Source: Utricularia gibba | Lineage: Eukaryota; Streptophyta; Magnoliopsida; Lamiales; Lentibulariaceae | DNA length: 64,000 bases | Direction of reading: 5' to 3' | Assembly: GCA_002189035.1 (NCBI GenBank) | Contig: CM007989.1 | Location: 8,413,501 to 8,477,500 of the forward strand | In this document: positions 42,923 to 55,006 of the stretch, one piece after another | How positions within the stretch are numbered: the first letter of the stretch is position 1 | How the letters are laid out: the number at the start of each line of letters is the position of its first letter | Made by a program: the position numbers and the translations under genes | Notes under the pieces: model-generated | Databases searched by the model: none | What the model was told of the DNA's origin: nothing | The model's input: only the letters and a program-made list of their open reading frames with translations

Positions 42923-45559
42923 TCAATGCATGGCGTCACTCGGGGAAGCATCAGAAGCTGCAGAGGCAGTCGCAGTGGCTGCTATCATCGACTTGGTTTT
43001 CTTGGAAGAAATTGGGTCTTCAAGGGTAATGGTGGAAACGTCATCATCTCTAGAGGCAAGCCATGTTCCCACAAGCAACTCATTCAAACTAAGAGAAACC
43101 AACAAACGAAGAAGTTTAGACAGTGCAAGAGCCGAGATGAAGTTTGTTATCAGAAAGGGCTTATTTGCAAAGCTTACATAATCACTATCTCCATGTCCAG
43201 CTCGAATGCTATCTTTCAGAGCAACTTGTTTCTCGTTGCATCTTTTGCACCCATCATCTGTAATGTGTGGATAAGAAGCAAGAAAGGTTCATGCGTTATG
43301 ATTGTATTGCCTTCTGTCTCGATTGGGTTAATGTGACATAAGCAGAGATAAGCATGGCTGGAATGAAAAAAGGACTAGTAAAATTGCTACCTGCATTCGA
43401 TCTGACTCCTCGGGCTCCTTGTTCCAATTCCTCTGATGTCAACACGATCTGCATAACCCAGCAAAAGAATAACTATCATGAAAGAAACATATTCTGAACC
43501 TTTAAAAAAAACACCAAAAGAACGGAGTAAAATGTGTAGAAACAGAATAAGCACTGTATAAGGCGATGGGGACGACCCCGTTCAAGGAGAATAACTTGAG
43601 ATATGTGGCCGATTGAAACAAGATCTCTTTGTGAAAATTGTTCAAAGAAGCACACGCTATGGCAATTTATATTGGCACATCATTTCCAACCGCATCTTCA
43701 GTACATTGAGACTGAAGAACACAAGCATATGGTTATGTTGGAACTTAACACCCACAGCATGCCACCATCTTTGTATGCCAAAAACAGAAATGGATCTACG
43801 AAACAAGATGGAAGAGGTAGGACCTTCAACTCTTCCGGTGACATATTAAGCATCTGAGAAGCTTCCAGTTCTCCCTTTAGAAGGCGACTGGCTAAGACAG
43901 AATTCTTCTGTCATAAAAAAGGCAAAATTTATGCCTAGCCAATGCTAAGATAGCCAAAAGAGATCATAAAAATATCTAAAAACTACCTTAAGATGTATAG
44001 TTAGTAAGTGCATCTTTTGGTTATACTTCAGATAATCTAATGAAAATGTCTCATGAGCAGCGCTTTCAAGAGCAGCCACCACATGCACGGCTGCATCTGG
44101 CCAGCTTGAAGATGCATCACCCTAAGAATTATAGAGTAAAACATCAAGATGATGCACATTGCCAAATGTATAATATCTACATATTAGGAAAAATCTACAT
44201 ATCAGGAAAAATCCACGTACTTCTACAACTATATCTTCAGATTCAGTTCCCTGCTCCAAAATAGGGTTCTCCTTATTCCCTGCAGGAAAGCAGGAAGCCT
44301 GCATCGACTGAAGAAGCTTCTCCAGCCATTTGTCACGGTGGGTTTCCCCAGTCAGTTTCTTAAAATTTGAAAGAATAGAATAATGCTCTGATAAACCAAC
44401 ATCGGCACTCCAGGGAATTTCAGCTTTAATTGATTGACATCTAGCAAGGCCTTCATCTTCATTGGTCACTCTCAAAGATGCCAGTTTGATTTCATGCAGT
44501 TTTTTATTCTTCACCGAGTCTTCACGATCCAATGCAGCATCCTCTGTCCCAAGGTCGAGAAGGTCACCCACTCTTGTGACTGTTTTCTGAACGAGAAGAT
44601 CAATCTCTTTTTGTTTGTTATCTTCATAGTCCTTGTCCGTTAGCTTAAAAAGGCGTCTCTGTTCAGTGTCATAAACTCTTTGCACAATGAAACCAGGGTG
44701 TTGTTTGCGAGATGGAATCTGCTTATTTTGAGGAACAAAATGAACGATGCACTTGTGCATGACGGATTCAGCTGGCACTTCATCCCTGTGGAAACTGTAA
44801 AAGAGTTCCCGTACATCAGCTGATTGCCAGTTTCCACCTACTCGTTTTTCAGCCTCCTCTGGACGATATAACCACTGGCCTGTAACTATTACAGCCCCAT
44901 CAACCCTCTGTGAAATGTCCTGTCAAATAGAGAATAGATTCTATACTGAAATACAGTACATAAAAGAGAATGTTAACTAAAAGTCCAGCAGTACGTCTGT
45001 ATTTTGGTGTCACATTCCTTATTTAACAGGAATACGAGATTCGAATAAACCGTACCTTGAGTATGGCCACATATGGCTTCTGCTGCATGGACTCAGGGAC
45101 TAGAAGCACTGAATCCTCCTAAAACACAAATGGCTTGAATCAGGACAATGTTCCAACATATAGAAGAACGACAACTACGGCATCCATAGGAATTAGGGGA
45201 ACATTAAAAATCATATAAAACCTAATATTCCGAAAACAACAAGAGGAATTTAAAGATAAATATGAAAAACATACAAGCTGGAACTGCTGGTTGTCATAAT
45301 CAAATGCTGTGTAATGCTTCCGTTTGCCTCTTCCTTTCCCAGAAGTCTTAATGACATTACCAAATGGTTGTGCTAGGGGCTCACCATTCTCACCTCCCAC
45401 CTCACCCTCATCAGCCATCTTCGCGGTGTTCTGCTTATTCAATTCCTCCTCAGATTCCTCCTCATCATGTAGGTGCAGCCTTTTCCACTTCCTTCGACGT
45501 TTTTCCTCATTTTTATTGGTAAGACTTGACGGGAGCTGTGCTAACCTCCGATTTCCCAT
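42923..45559 (-). CDS. BAH domain plus TFIIS-like central domain protein, zinc ribbon damaged
   Basis: Eight exons: 45275-45559, 45056-45118, 44221-44919, 43987-44121, 43824-43907, 43391-43448, 43178-43257 and 42923-43078, about 519 residues. A Lys/Arg-rich start with GKGRGKRKHYTAFDYDNQQF leads into the BAH domain (EDSVLLVPESMQQKPYVAIL, then VIVTGQWLYRPEEAEK, ELFYSFHRDEVPAESVMHKC). A TFIIS-II-like domain follows (AALESAAHETF, KYNQKMHLL, LASRLLKGELEASQMLNMSP). The first zinc-ribbon pair is there (GCKRCNEKQVALKDSIRAGH). The second pair is not: from the best acceptor (43089) the frame meets TGA at 43080-43082, exactly where family proteins have Cys, and GTTGCTTGTGGGAAC (VACGN) is then off-frame. 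Using an acceptor 10 bp later keeps a 51-codon tail without the cysteines. BAH proteins read chromatin and act in transcription or silencing. Confidence 0.8.
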
Positions 45560-46779
45560 GCCAACACTTCAATCTAGAAGTCAGCAACCCCCAAAAGGAT
45601 ATCGCGCTCAGGGAGAGATTCAGTCTGATGGGCAATGCTGGAGAACAGCATTATAATGAGCCACGTTGCGTGCATTTCTGAAAAAGATAAAATAAACAAA
45701 ATTAGAGACCAACCGTCAGCACTAAGACTACTCCATTACGAACCAATGCAGCGACTTTCCATATCAACAACCATAGTGATAAGGCACCAATAGGAAACAA
45801 GTAATGATCGATACCTGACCTTTCACCTTTCCGAAGAGTTGTTTGTTAAGTAAAACAAATAAATGAGAGTACAGGGAACGTCAATCATCCGAGAAGAACT
45901 TACAGAACATCGTGAAGGAAAAATTATTCGACTTAGTTTCACTGGCGGAAGTCGAAAATAAAAGCCAGATCGAGTTCAAAACACACAATTATGACAGGGC
46001 TACTGACTGTATCAAGTCGCGGGATGGCTTGTATCAAGTGGATGCCCATCATTTCACTCGAAAATGGAGATATCCAGAAAGCCGCAATCTTCAACAAAAC
46101 GCAAAATTTCCATCACATGGACGCTTTCCCCGGAGGAAACTGATGCAGGAGATATATGTTGGCCCAGAAACCAGGAAGGTACAGCATGAATTTGGATTTC
46201 GAAGGCGACGAAGCGAAGATGTCGAGATCTGCGGTTTTCCTGGGATCGGATTTCTTCTTATAACAGAATTCCCGGATGGAGGTTATTTACAGCAAGGATG
46301 TTCTTGAAACGGCAATATACATAAATAAAATCATGGGTCTGGTTGTGGTTGTTCTGGTAGCGTTTAAAATGGATTTGAAAAATTCAAAGCTGAATAAAAA
46401 AGATGGTATAAATTCCACGACAGTCAGTTTGGAGGGAGGGAAGGGCTGCATTCGGTTTTTTCCGCAGTTGGACAGAAGCAATCGAAAAAGGAATGACTCC
46501 TGTGGTTTAGATAATATTTTTTAACCAGCTCAGTGCACGCCAAAAAATAAAATAGGCTGGCTGCAGGTGCGCCTTTACGATTTCCAACTCTGGCTGCGCC
46601 TGTATTTCTAGTGTACATTCATGGCATTGTTCTGCTCGAAGCTTCGTGGATGTAATTTCTGGTCTTGCTTCCTTTGCTAACAAAATGCAACAAAACTGGT
46701 AAGCAACTTCGACTACGCTCTCCTGTTGGTCCGGTGAGGTGCTGGTCTCATGACGCCGTGGTTGGAACCAACATGCTTA

Positions 46780-46810
<31 letters not shown>

Positions 46811-47002
46811 GCCATGAGCCGCTTGTAATGCGTACTCGGAAGCGAGCCAAGCTTCGAAAGCCCCGGTTGGGATGACGGATTGGATGGGCTTGATACCCAT
46901 GTTGGGTCCAGTGTCGCGTTTGTGTTCAAGGGCATGGATGGGTGACCGTAACATTACACAACACAACTACTTTGCATTTTTCCATACGACCATCAGCCAA
47001 AT
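45560..47002. other. Spacer between the BAH gene and the WAT1 pair
   Basis: No gene was recognised. The 45912-46307 plus-strand frame of 131 codons has no motif and lies in the presumed upstream region of the BAH gene. A (CTGT)n microsatellite of about 31 bp is at 46781-46811. Confidence 0.4.
46781..46811. repeat. (CTGT)n microsatellite
   Basis: Nearly eight perfect CTGT units, 190 bp beyond the 3' end of the WAT1-related gene copy A. Confidence 0.9.
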
Positions 47003-48689
47003 TTACACGGAATCGCATCCATCATTCCCGCGCGCTGGTTTCTGCGGTGTCCCGGGGATGAGATCTTCTTCCTCCTTTCTCTCTTTGCCCTTCCCCCACA
47101 CCACCAGGTACAGTCCCGCTACGATCACCACGCCTCCCAGCACCCTGTCCCATGATTCAAAAAATAAATAAAGCCAGATAGGCCTAGTGTGTTGCGGCGA
47201 GTTTGCTTACTTTCCCAGTGTCATTTGCTCTGCGAAAACAAAGGAGCTCAGGACGGCAACTATGACCATGTTCAGAGGGTTGAAGGCCGTCACAAAGACC
47301 GGCCCCTTGTCTTTCATCACCACGCCGGAAAGATAGTATGTGATCCCCGATGAAACTATCCCCTGCACTTCAACCTCCTCAGTGCATATATTTGAATATC
47401 CAGGGGATTTGTTTGTTTGTTTGCTCGCTTTTTTCTTTCTAAGAAGCGTATTTGCTGTCTATTATTTGAGTGAGAAACATACCCCGTAGGCATACCCCAA
47501 TAGCTTCATATCCCATCCCAATCTCCAAATGGCAGTGTTCCCTCTCTCAGCCACCAGGGTGACGACCGCGCCTAGCAGGGCGCCCATGGTGCATATCAGC
47601 GCCGTCAGTGTCAACCCAGCGCAGTAAGATTTCAGCGTGATCGACTACCGTATCCACAACAAAAGCTTCAATTATTTAGAAAAACTTTTTGGGATGCGTA
47701 GAATTACGAGTGTCCCACCTGGAGGATGAAGAACAAGGAGTAGCCTAGGCATGCCGCAGAGATCATGATTGCACCCTTGATTGGATCAGGTCGATCGTAC
47801 GGGTTTTGGTGGGATGGGACTGTGGAGGGGGGTGAGTCCATGGCAGCCCGATGACATAACCTTTCACGAGTGTCATCACCATCGCCCCACCGAGAGCCAC
47901 CAACGTCCCCACTATCATCGCATGGCTCCTCAGTTTCCTCATATCCACCCTCTCAATCCTGTCCGAAATGTGTAGAAAAGAACTCATCAACTATACCCGC
48001 ATCAAAAGATCAGCAAGCACAAGGGTACTCTGTCAATCTTTCATGCTTGTGTTGACAGACTACCAAAATATCGGCATAAAATATGAATAATGTTTTCGGA
48101 CACCAACCTGAGGATCCAAGCCACGAGAAAGGTTATCGCCGGAAGAAGGTTGCATAAGGCGGACGTAACCGTCGGGGTCGTGTATTTCATTCCCTCGTAG
48201 AACAAGTTCTGTGCGAGAACGGGGCTGCGTTTTCCAAGTTGTTTGATTTCAGAATTCGGCGTAACGCAAAAACATGGAGGAAGAAAAGACAGAGAAACTG
48301 GAGGAGCTATTGGAGAGAACCGTACTCTAGAAACCCGAGCAGCATGATCTTCAGGAAGACTCCCAGCGTCATTGGAGGCCTGGATTTCCTGCCACCCGTA
48401 AACACAGGTTCAATAAAGATGAAATAAGTTGCTCCAGATAACATCAATCAAACAGAAAGAGACATTTTGTTCGACTTTGAAATCCTAACCTCTCACAGAT
48501 CAAAGCAAAGGGCGCCAAAACGATAGCGGCGACGGTGCTCCGGTACAGCGCAAATGTGTAATGGTTGGAGCCCTGGTTCAACGCCGCCTTTGCAACAAGA
48601 GCGAAGCCAGCGTACCCGAATTGCAAGAGGATGACATAAAGAAAAGGCCTCAAGTTTTTGAGAAACTTGGAGTTGAGATTGAGGTCCAT
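47003..48689 (-). CDS. WAT1-related (nodulin MtN21/UMAMIT, EamA) transporter, copy A
   Basis: Seven exons: 48490-48689, 48326-48388, 48108-48224, 47719-47958, 47483-47644, 47211-47362 and 47003-47144, about 358 residues. Ten membrane helices are recognisable, from LYVILLQFGYAGFALVAKAA to GGVVIVAGLYLVVWGK. Family landmarks include ALNQGSNHYTFALYR, GMKYTTPTVTSALCNLLPA, IERVDMRKL, and SGITYYLSGVVM. UMAMITs move amino acids or auxin across plasma or vacuolar membranes; this one's substrate is unknown. Exon 4 is 240 nt where 241 would keep frame: GLPWTHPPPQSHP is in one frame and YDRPDPIKGAIMISAACLG in the next. The break lies in the hydrophilic loop around 47800-47832, which holds a six-base homopolymer. 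Confidence 0.87.
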
Positions 48690-49214
48690 ATCTTTTTTTC
48701 TGTGTCACGATTTTGCATGGGGAGGAGGAACCTTAAATAGGCGAGTTTCGGGGACCAATGAAAGAGGAAAATGTATTATTATTGCCAATGACTCATTACG
48801 CTTTAAGGTTTGTGGAGGCCGTGTAATCTAATCATGTCACCATCTTCTCCTATGCTTTTTATCTCTGGCGCGGCAAATAAAGAACTACTCACCGGACAAG
48901 TATCCACAAAGGATGATGTTGAATCGATCAGAATCAAACCCAAAACAAAAAAAGCAAAGCAAACTTTGTTTGGGAATAAAGGCAACATATTTTTTAGTCG
49001 TGTTAATAGCAATTGGGGCTTGGTACGTTGTAGCAAAAGAAGCATTACCACATAAAGAATTAACACATGTTTGTCCCCAACAATGCACTTTGTCAGGGAA
49101 AAAAAATCTATCATTCTCCAAACAAGGTTAATCTCCTCCTCGCACACGTTTATTCGCCCCTTTACTTAAGCAAGTGTTATCCCCCCTCTAATATCGTTTG
49201 TCGTTGCTGTCTGA

Positions 49215-50758
49215 CTAAACAGCATTAGGACCAGAAGCTGCCTCTGATTTATCCTCATTCTGCTCCTGAGTTGAAGAATTTGTAACCGCGTTCTGGTGTT
49301 GTGGTAGTACCTCTTTTGCCTTTTGGTCCTTGCTCTTACCCCATATCACCATGTAAAGCCCGATGACAATCACCAAAGCTCCAGCCACCCTGCAATTTTC
49401 ATTTACTGAGCATTTGATTTACATGAAACTGAGAAGATGCAAATAACTTACTTTCCGACCGTCATTTGCTCTGCGAAGATGAAGGAGCTTAGGACTGCGA
49501 CGATCACCATGCTTAGAGGATTAAACGCCGTAACGAATACAGGTCCTTTCTTGCTCATGATTAAACCGGAAAGATAGTAAGTTATGCCTGAAGAGACAAC
49601 TCCCTGCACCAAAGTTGGTATATATTTAATAATCGTATTGTTTTTTCATTCAATGGGGATTAATGATTTTTACCCCGTAGACGTAGGCCAAAAGCCTGGC
49701 GTCAAGTCTGAGGATCCAAATAGAAGTGTTGCTCCTCTCCATGATGAACGCGACAACAGTTCCGATGAGTGATCCCAATGTGCAGATCATTGCTGTCAGC
49801 GACATCCCCGCCGGGTACGACTTCAATGTGATAGCCTGGAGAATGTAGAAGAGAGCGTAACCGAGGTTTCCTGCGCTGATCATCAAGGCGCCCTTGATGG
49901 GATCGGGATGATCATTGGGATTATTGGAAGCATTGACACCACGGGATGCATGAGTCCATGGGAGTCCAATGATGTTGCCTTGAACCAAGGTCATGATCAT
50001 CGCCCCACCGAGAGTCACCAAAGTCCCGATAATCTTAGCGTAGCTTGGTAGCTTTTTGAAGTTAACCCTCTCGATCCTGTGTTAGAGAGTCGAAAAGATA
50101 AATAACACGATGATCATGAAAGAAAAAGCACACACACAAATGAGCTGCAGCCTGCAGGCTTTGGTTACCCGAGAACCCAAGCCAGGACAAAGGTCAAGGC
50201 AGGGAGAAGATTGCAGAGGGCTGAGGTCACGGTCGCGGTCGTGTACCGCATTCCAGCATAGAACAAGTTTTGGCCTATCACCGGGCTGTTCCATACAAAG
50301 ACAAGGATGACACATTACAAACTACTTAGCCAAAAACTTTTAGGGACTAGGGTCTCATTCTCCTTTGTAAATACATACACTAGGCTGAATGAGGACATCA
50401 TTCTGTATCACTTACTCAAACAGGGCGAGGAGGACTATCTTGAGGAAGACACTGAGTGTCATTTTTGGCCTGGTTTTCCTGCAAATGAAAATCATTTTGA
50501 ATGATAACTCATGCTTGGTGTCGAACATGGAAACCAGATTCGAAAGCATAGACAGATAGATCCAAACCTCTCCAAGACAAGTGCAAAGGGGATAAAGAGA
50601 GCGGCGGCAATGCCATTTCGATAGACGGAAAACACATAATGGCTGCTACCCTGGTTCAAGGCTGCCTTAGCGACGATGGCGAAGCCGGCACTACCAAACT
50701 GGAGGAATATAACGACAATGAACGGCTTCAAATCGCGCAGGATCTTGGAGGAATTCAT
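49215..50758 (-). CDS. WAT1-related (nodulin MtN21/UMAMIT, EamA) transporter, copy B
   Basis: Six exons: 50568-50758, 50416-50478, 50169-50285, 49674-50076, 49452-49603 and 49215-49389, 366 residues, frame intact. The layout mirrors copy A, 530 bp downstream on the same strand: IVVIFLQFGSAGFAIVAKAA, LNQGSSHYVFSVYRNG, GMRYTTATVTSALCNLLPAL, GLPWTH, DHPDPIKGALMISAGNLGYA, LFYILQAITLKSYPAGMSLT, SGITYYLSGLIM. Exon 4 here runs straight through the position (FILQ|SITLK) where copy A has an intron. The C-terminal tail is longer and Gln/Asn-rich. The ATG at 50758 (MNSSKILRDLKPF) aligns with copy A's MDLNLNSKFLKNLRPF; an upstream in-frame ATG exists at 50803. Function as for copy A, substrate unknown. 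Confidence 0.92.
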
Positions 50759-51560
50759 GATATCACAAAAGGGAGCGAGAAGCGTGTTGGAATGAAGCTG
50801 CATGAAGAGGGGATTTTATAGCGTAGAGATGTGAGTCTTGGTAAAACTTGGCGAGTTTGAAACAAATATACCATTCAATTCAACTATCTTGAGTGTTCAA
50901 CTATTATCTCTGATAATATTCCTCTCGCCAACCACACAGTCGAAAAGATATTTGTATCTACAACTGCTGCTGTGACTGCTCCAATTCCATGCAACGTACC
51001 AAGGTATCGTGGCCTGCGTTTTATTCATCATTTTCAGTGTCGGATATCTTCAGATGGTGCTCATAATCCCCATGCACCGCAGTCCGTACGTGCGCAGTGG
51101 TGGCCAACACAACACTGCTTTATTTGGATATTTGAGTCAAACCCCAGGAAACAGAATGTGTTCGTTCCATTAAGTTACAAAATTGTCCTTTTTACCAACA
51201 AAAGGGAACAGGGTCAATACAGGAAACATATATACTTTCCTGTGGAGATGGTCAGATCAGACTTCCAACAACCCCAAGTAATCAAAAAACAACCAAACAA
51301 ACACGTGCTTATGTGATTGCACTTCGGACCAATTTGCTCCAAATAATTTTCCAATTTTAATTTTCGAAAATATATATTACGACAAACTGGTCTCTTTATC
51401 TTCTAAAACCTTTGGGTTTGCGTTGTTGGAATTCCAGCGCCATAAGCAAAGGCGCATGCTTAATCTGACTTCCACTTATTCCAGGAAAAGTGGCTTTTGG
51501 AGACCCCATCGATTTCCTGCACGGTGAACCTGGGCCACAGCGCGCCCACTTTCATTCGAG

Positions 51561-51602
<42 letters not shown>

Positions 51603-54600
51603 ACCGGAATTCATGAGGTTTGTCGAAATTCATGGGACTATCGAATTAAGGCTGGGTGGATGAGGAGCTGGGCTCTGTTCTGCCTACCTGAAGAAGATTT
51701 CACGGCATCGCTGACAGGGTGAAGTTAGTGGAGTAAGAGGGTGGAATATAATATATCTCAGAATCACTGTCCCTGATGACGTCCGCATCTTTGGGGACAC
51801 GCCGTCGTTAGTGCTTTAAAAAAAATGACAATAATAACGCACTAAATCAATCATTTTTCAGTCCCATGTGCCCTCGGCTTTTTTACAGAGGGTCCAGCAG
51901 CATTATTTGAGCACCCATTTCGTCTTATAGGTGCTGTCCAAGTAACAAATTGCCTGCTGTCAAAATGGATGCATAACCTGACCAGACCCCATGGACTAAA
52001 CAGAAAGCAAGGGTGACTCTTCCAACCTCCACGTGCTCCTCCAGCATCATCGGTATCTCTAATAATACCATCGCATGCGCCACGGTCGCTTTGTCTTTCA
52101 CTCCATGATATGATCATCCTCATCACTGGCATATCATTCTTTCTTTTTGGGCAAAGGACTACAGCCTCTATGAATGGGCGTGGGGCATACACTCAATCAT
52201 TCCTCCAATACATGCAATAAAAAAGGTATCTGGGTTCCAAAGGTGATTGCTCTATCACTCCATATTCATACATACATACATACATACGTGCGTTCGATTC
52301 AGATACGGACTTTTGTCACTCCTAACACTAATTATTTCAGCAACTAAACGCCACAAAGATTGGTGTTGCCTCGAGGAGGGATGGACATTTGTAGCCACAT
52401 AATGCGGCGATCCCTCCCTCCCCTTCCCTCAGCTGATAGATATCTTTTTATCTACACGAAGATGGTTGGCTTTCAAAGGCAAAGGCACCCACCCTCCACA
52501 TACAAATTTATTGTCAATCCATTCCATAGTGATTCGGAGTCAGGAGCTCCTCGGCATGTCATGGAATCAAGTAAGCAAAAGCACCAATTCCCGTAGGCTG
52601 CTTTTGTGGGCGGACTGCCACTGCCACCAACCAACATTTGATGGATGGTCGTATGAGTTGCTTTTATTGACTAGAAAATTGGGGATGGATATTTGAATTT
52701 TGAGCTTTCGTCCACCTTTGAATCATCCAGTCAACTGCAATGACTTTCCCTTTGAGGCTGCCAAGTGTTAGCTAAAAAAAACTTGTTGTATTTTATTTTA
52801 TTTTATTTGTATCTGATAGTATGCAAACATATCATAAATCATCTTTTTTTTTTAAGTGTAATAGATTATCATAAGATGTATTGAACGTTTAAAAGAGCAG
52901 ATTACTATATTGTGGTCAATACAAGTACTAAACATCAGATTATAAATAAAGAAGACTTGCTAGTAAAATAAATATCAATCTTTGGTTATCGATTATGAAG
53001 AAATAGACTATCAATGTTTATGAATAAAGATGATATTTGTGTGGAGTCTATGTTAGAAACGTCAGATTATCTTTTTATTTTATTTTATTGTAAATACGTT
53101 AGAAGATAGTGAACAAAATTATACTTTTGACGTGGAAGTGTTTAAGTCAATGGAATCAAATGTGTTAATGACAAGTCTTCCACATAATACCAACATGTTG
53201 TTAGCGGAGCAAATTTGGAGAACTGTGATTTTAATGTACAGGTATATTTGGTATATCAGACACGAAATTTTTTGGGGATGGACATTCTTACCGAGCTTTT
53301 ACGGTTCTAGTTGATAAAGTTCAACTGCAACTATTTTCATTAGATATATAATAAATGAAGAAGAAGATTGCATGTGTATTCAAATAAATGATTATTCGGA
53401 TCATCTTCGACAATTTGATGAAATACTCATCATCGATCATCTTGACAATTTCTATTTTTACCGCATTTTAACACACCGCTTTTATTTGTACGTATTATAT
53501 AGATATTATTGAAAATTTGAATCTTACTATTAAAAACCTGGCATTTTTAAATATTATGTATCATACTTGCCAAAGACACATGAGAGTGAATATGTGTGGA
53601 GAAGGTGCTTCTCATCGTTCCATTCTTTTTATTATCAGGAATGCTTCTATTCTTGCACCGCAAAAGGGGCAGCATATTCTTCGGTTCAAATGAAAAACCA
53701 CAATTTTAATTAATGCGCCCCCATTCCATTCCCAAAGGAAATAAATTCCCTTACAACTCTTCTTCTTCTCCTTTTGTTAACCCCTTTTTTTAATTTTCTA
53801 TATTGGGTCAGGGTGTGATTCTCATTCTACTAGACTAGATTACTACAGTGGGCCTGTCCAAAAATAATAATACCAAAGCCTGAAGCCCATTTAGTCAGCG
53901 GCCTGAATTTGGAGGGTGCCGATTGCCATATCATCGATCCATCCCATGCCTACGCCGCCGCGCCAGCATCTCCTTCGCCTTCCTGATGCAAAACAAAAAA
54001 AACAACGCCGGATTCACGCCTCTCTTCCTTCAATTTTTACAAGCAGGTTTTCTTGGGCGGTATTTCCGGATAACGTGTACCATGAAGAAATTAATAATAT
54101 TGTCGTGTTTGTGAAAAAATCATAGTAATAAAAGGTGTCCAGACACGGATACTTTCTCTGTCACTGATGGTAACATGTTACTCTGGAAGCATGAGTTGAA
54201 ACCAACTGTACTCCAATGGCTGGCTGGCTTTCAAGTCTTCCCGTCAGATCCTTACACACCAGCTCCCTGGCCTGGAACAACAGCTTCCTACAATCTCATT
54301 TCAAACCCCTTCAATTATTCGCTTCCAATTTAAACAACAGAAAGTGGAATCCTTTCCTTTGCTTTTCTTGTAACTTAACAGCTCAACTTTTACCATTCCT
54401 TCTCGCTTTTGTCGTTATCCTTCCCCAACTCTCTCTTTTTCTACCCATTCCAAATCTAGGGTTTCTCTTCTGTCGCAACTTCTGGATGCGTTTGATATCA
54501 GCCGGAGATCTTAATTTTGAGCTGGGTACATATGCACCCCACATTTTTCATTTTGAGCTGCGTTGTCAATCCATTTCCTTCAAACAGTCCTTTTTGAGCA

Positions 54601-55006
54601 ACATTCTCAGATAAGTTTGAGGAATTCGTGCTGTATTCTTCACTCCCTCCATTGTTTGTGGAGAACCCATTATAAACGTCTGTTAAAGATTTCGATTTTC
54701 CCTGTTTTAGTGTTCTGGGTTGTGCCTTTTCTCTTTTATTTGGTCGCCTAAGCATCCTAGTCTTATGAATTCTCAGTTAGTTCAGTTTCAGACGTTTTCA
54801 TCCGTTCATATTGGAGAAAGCGTCATTAAACTTCTGCCAAAGATTTCAACCTTTTCAAGTTCAGTGTCCTGCTCGTGTTCTTTGCGCTCCTGTTGGTATT
54901 GCTCCTCCTGGACTTCTATTTGATTCAGTTTCAGGGTGCGTTAGATCCATTTCAAGTTTGAATTACGTTGATTTATTTCAAAGTTAGAATTTTACCTTGT
55001 AAATGA
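50759..55006. other. Large AT-rich gene desert
   Basis: Over 4 kb with no convincing coding sequence. The part 52.8-53.6 kb is extremely AT-rich. A (GA)n run is at 51565-51598 and a (CATA)n run at 52267-52286. From about 54.2 kb the sequence is pyrimidine-rich, like the leader of the following AHL gene. Confidence 0.5.
51565..51598. repeat. (GA)n microsatellite
   Basis: About 17 GA units without interruption. (GA)n tracts can bind BBR/BPC factors, but no gene start is near enough to make that more than a guess. Confidence 0.9.

Noticed and set aside
43391-43448. Alternative frame in this exon reading NKEPEESDRMQ, like the family
   Set aside because: The chosen frame is open and joins both neighbours in phase; the alternative would need two compensating indels.
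45912-46307. 131-codon plus-strand frame
   Set aside because: No recognisable motif; lies in the promoter side of the BAH gene and composition is not coding-like.
47003-50758. WAT1 tandem pair as part of a biosynthetic or transport cluster
   Set aside because: Neighbouring genes (BAH-TFIIS, AHL) have no metabolic link; it is an ordinary tandem duplication.
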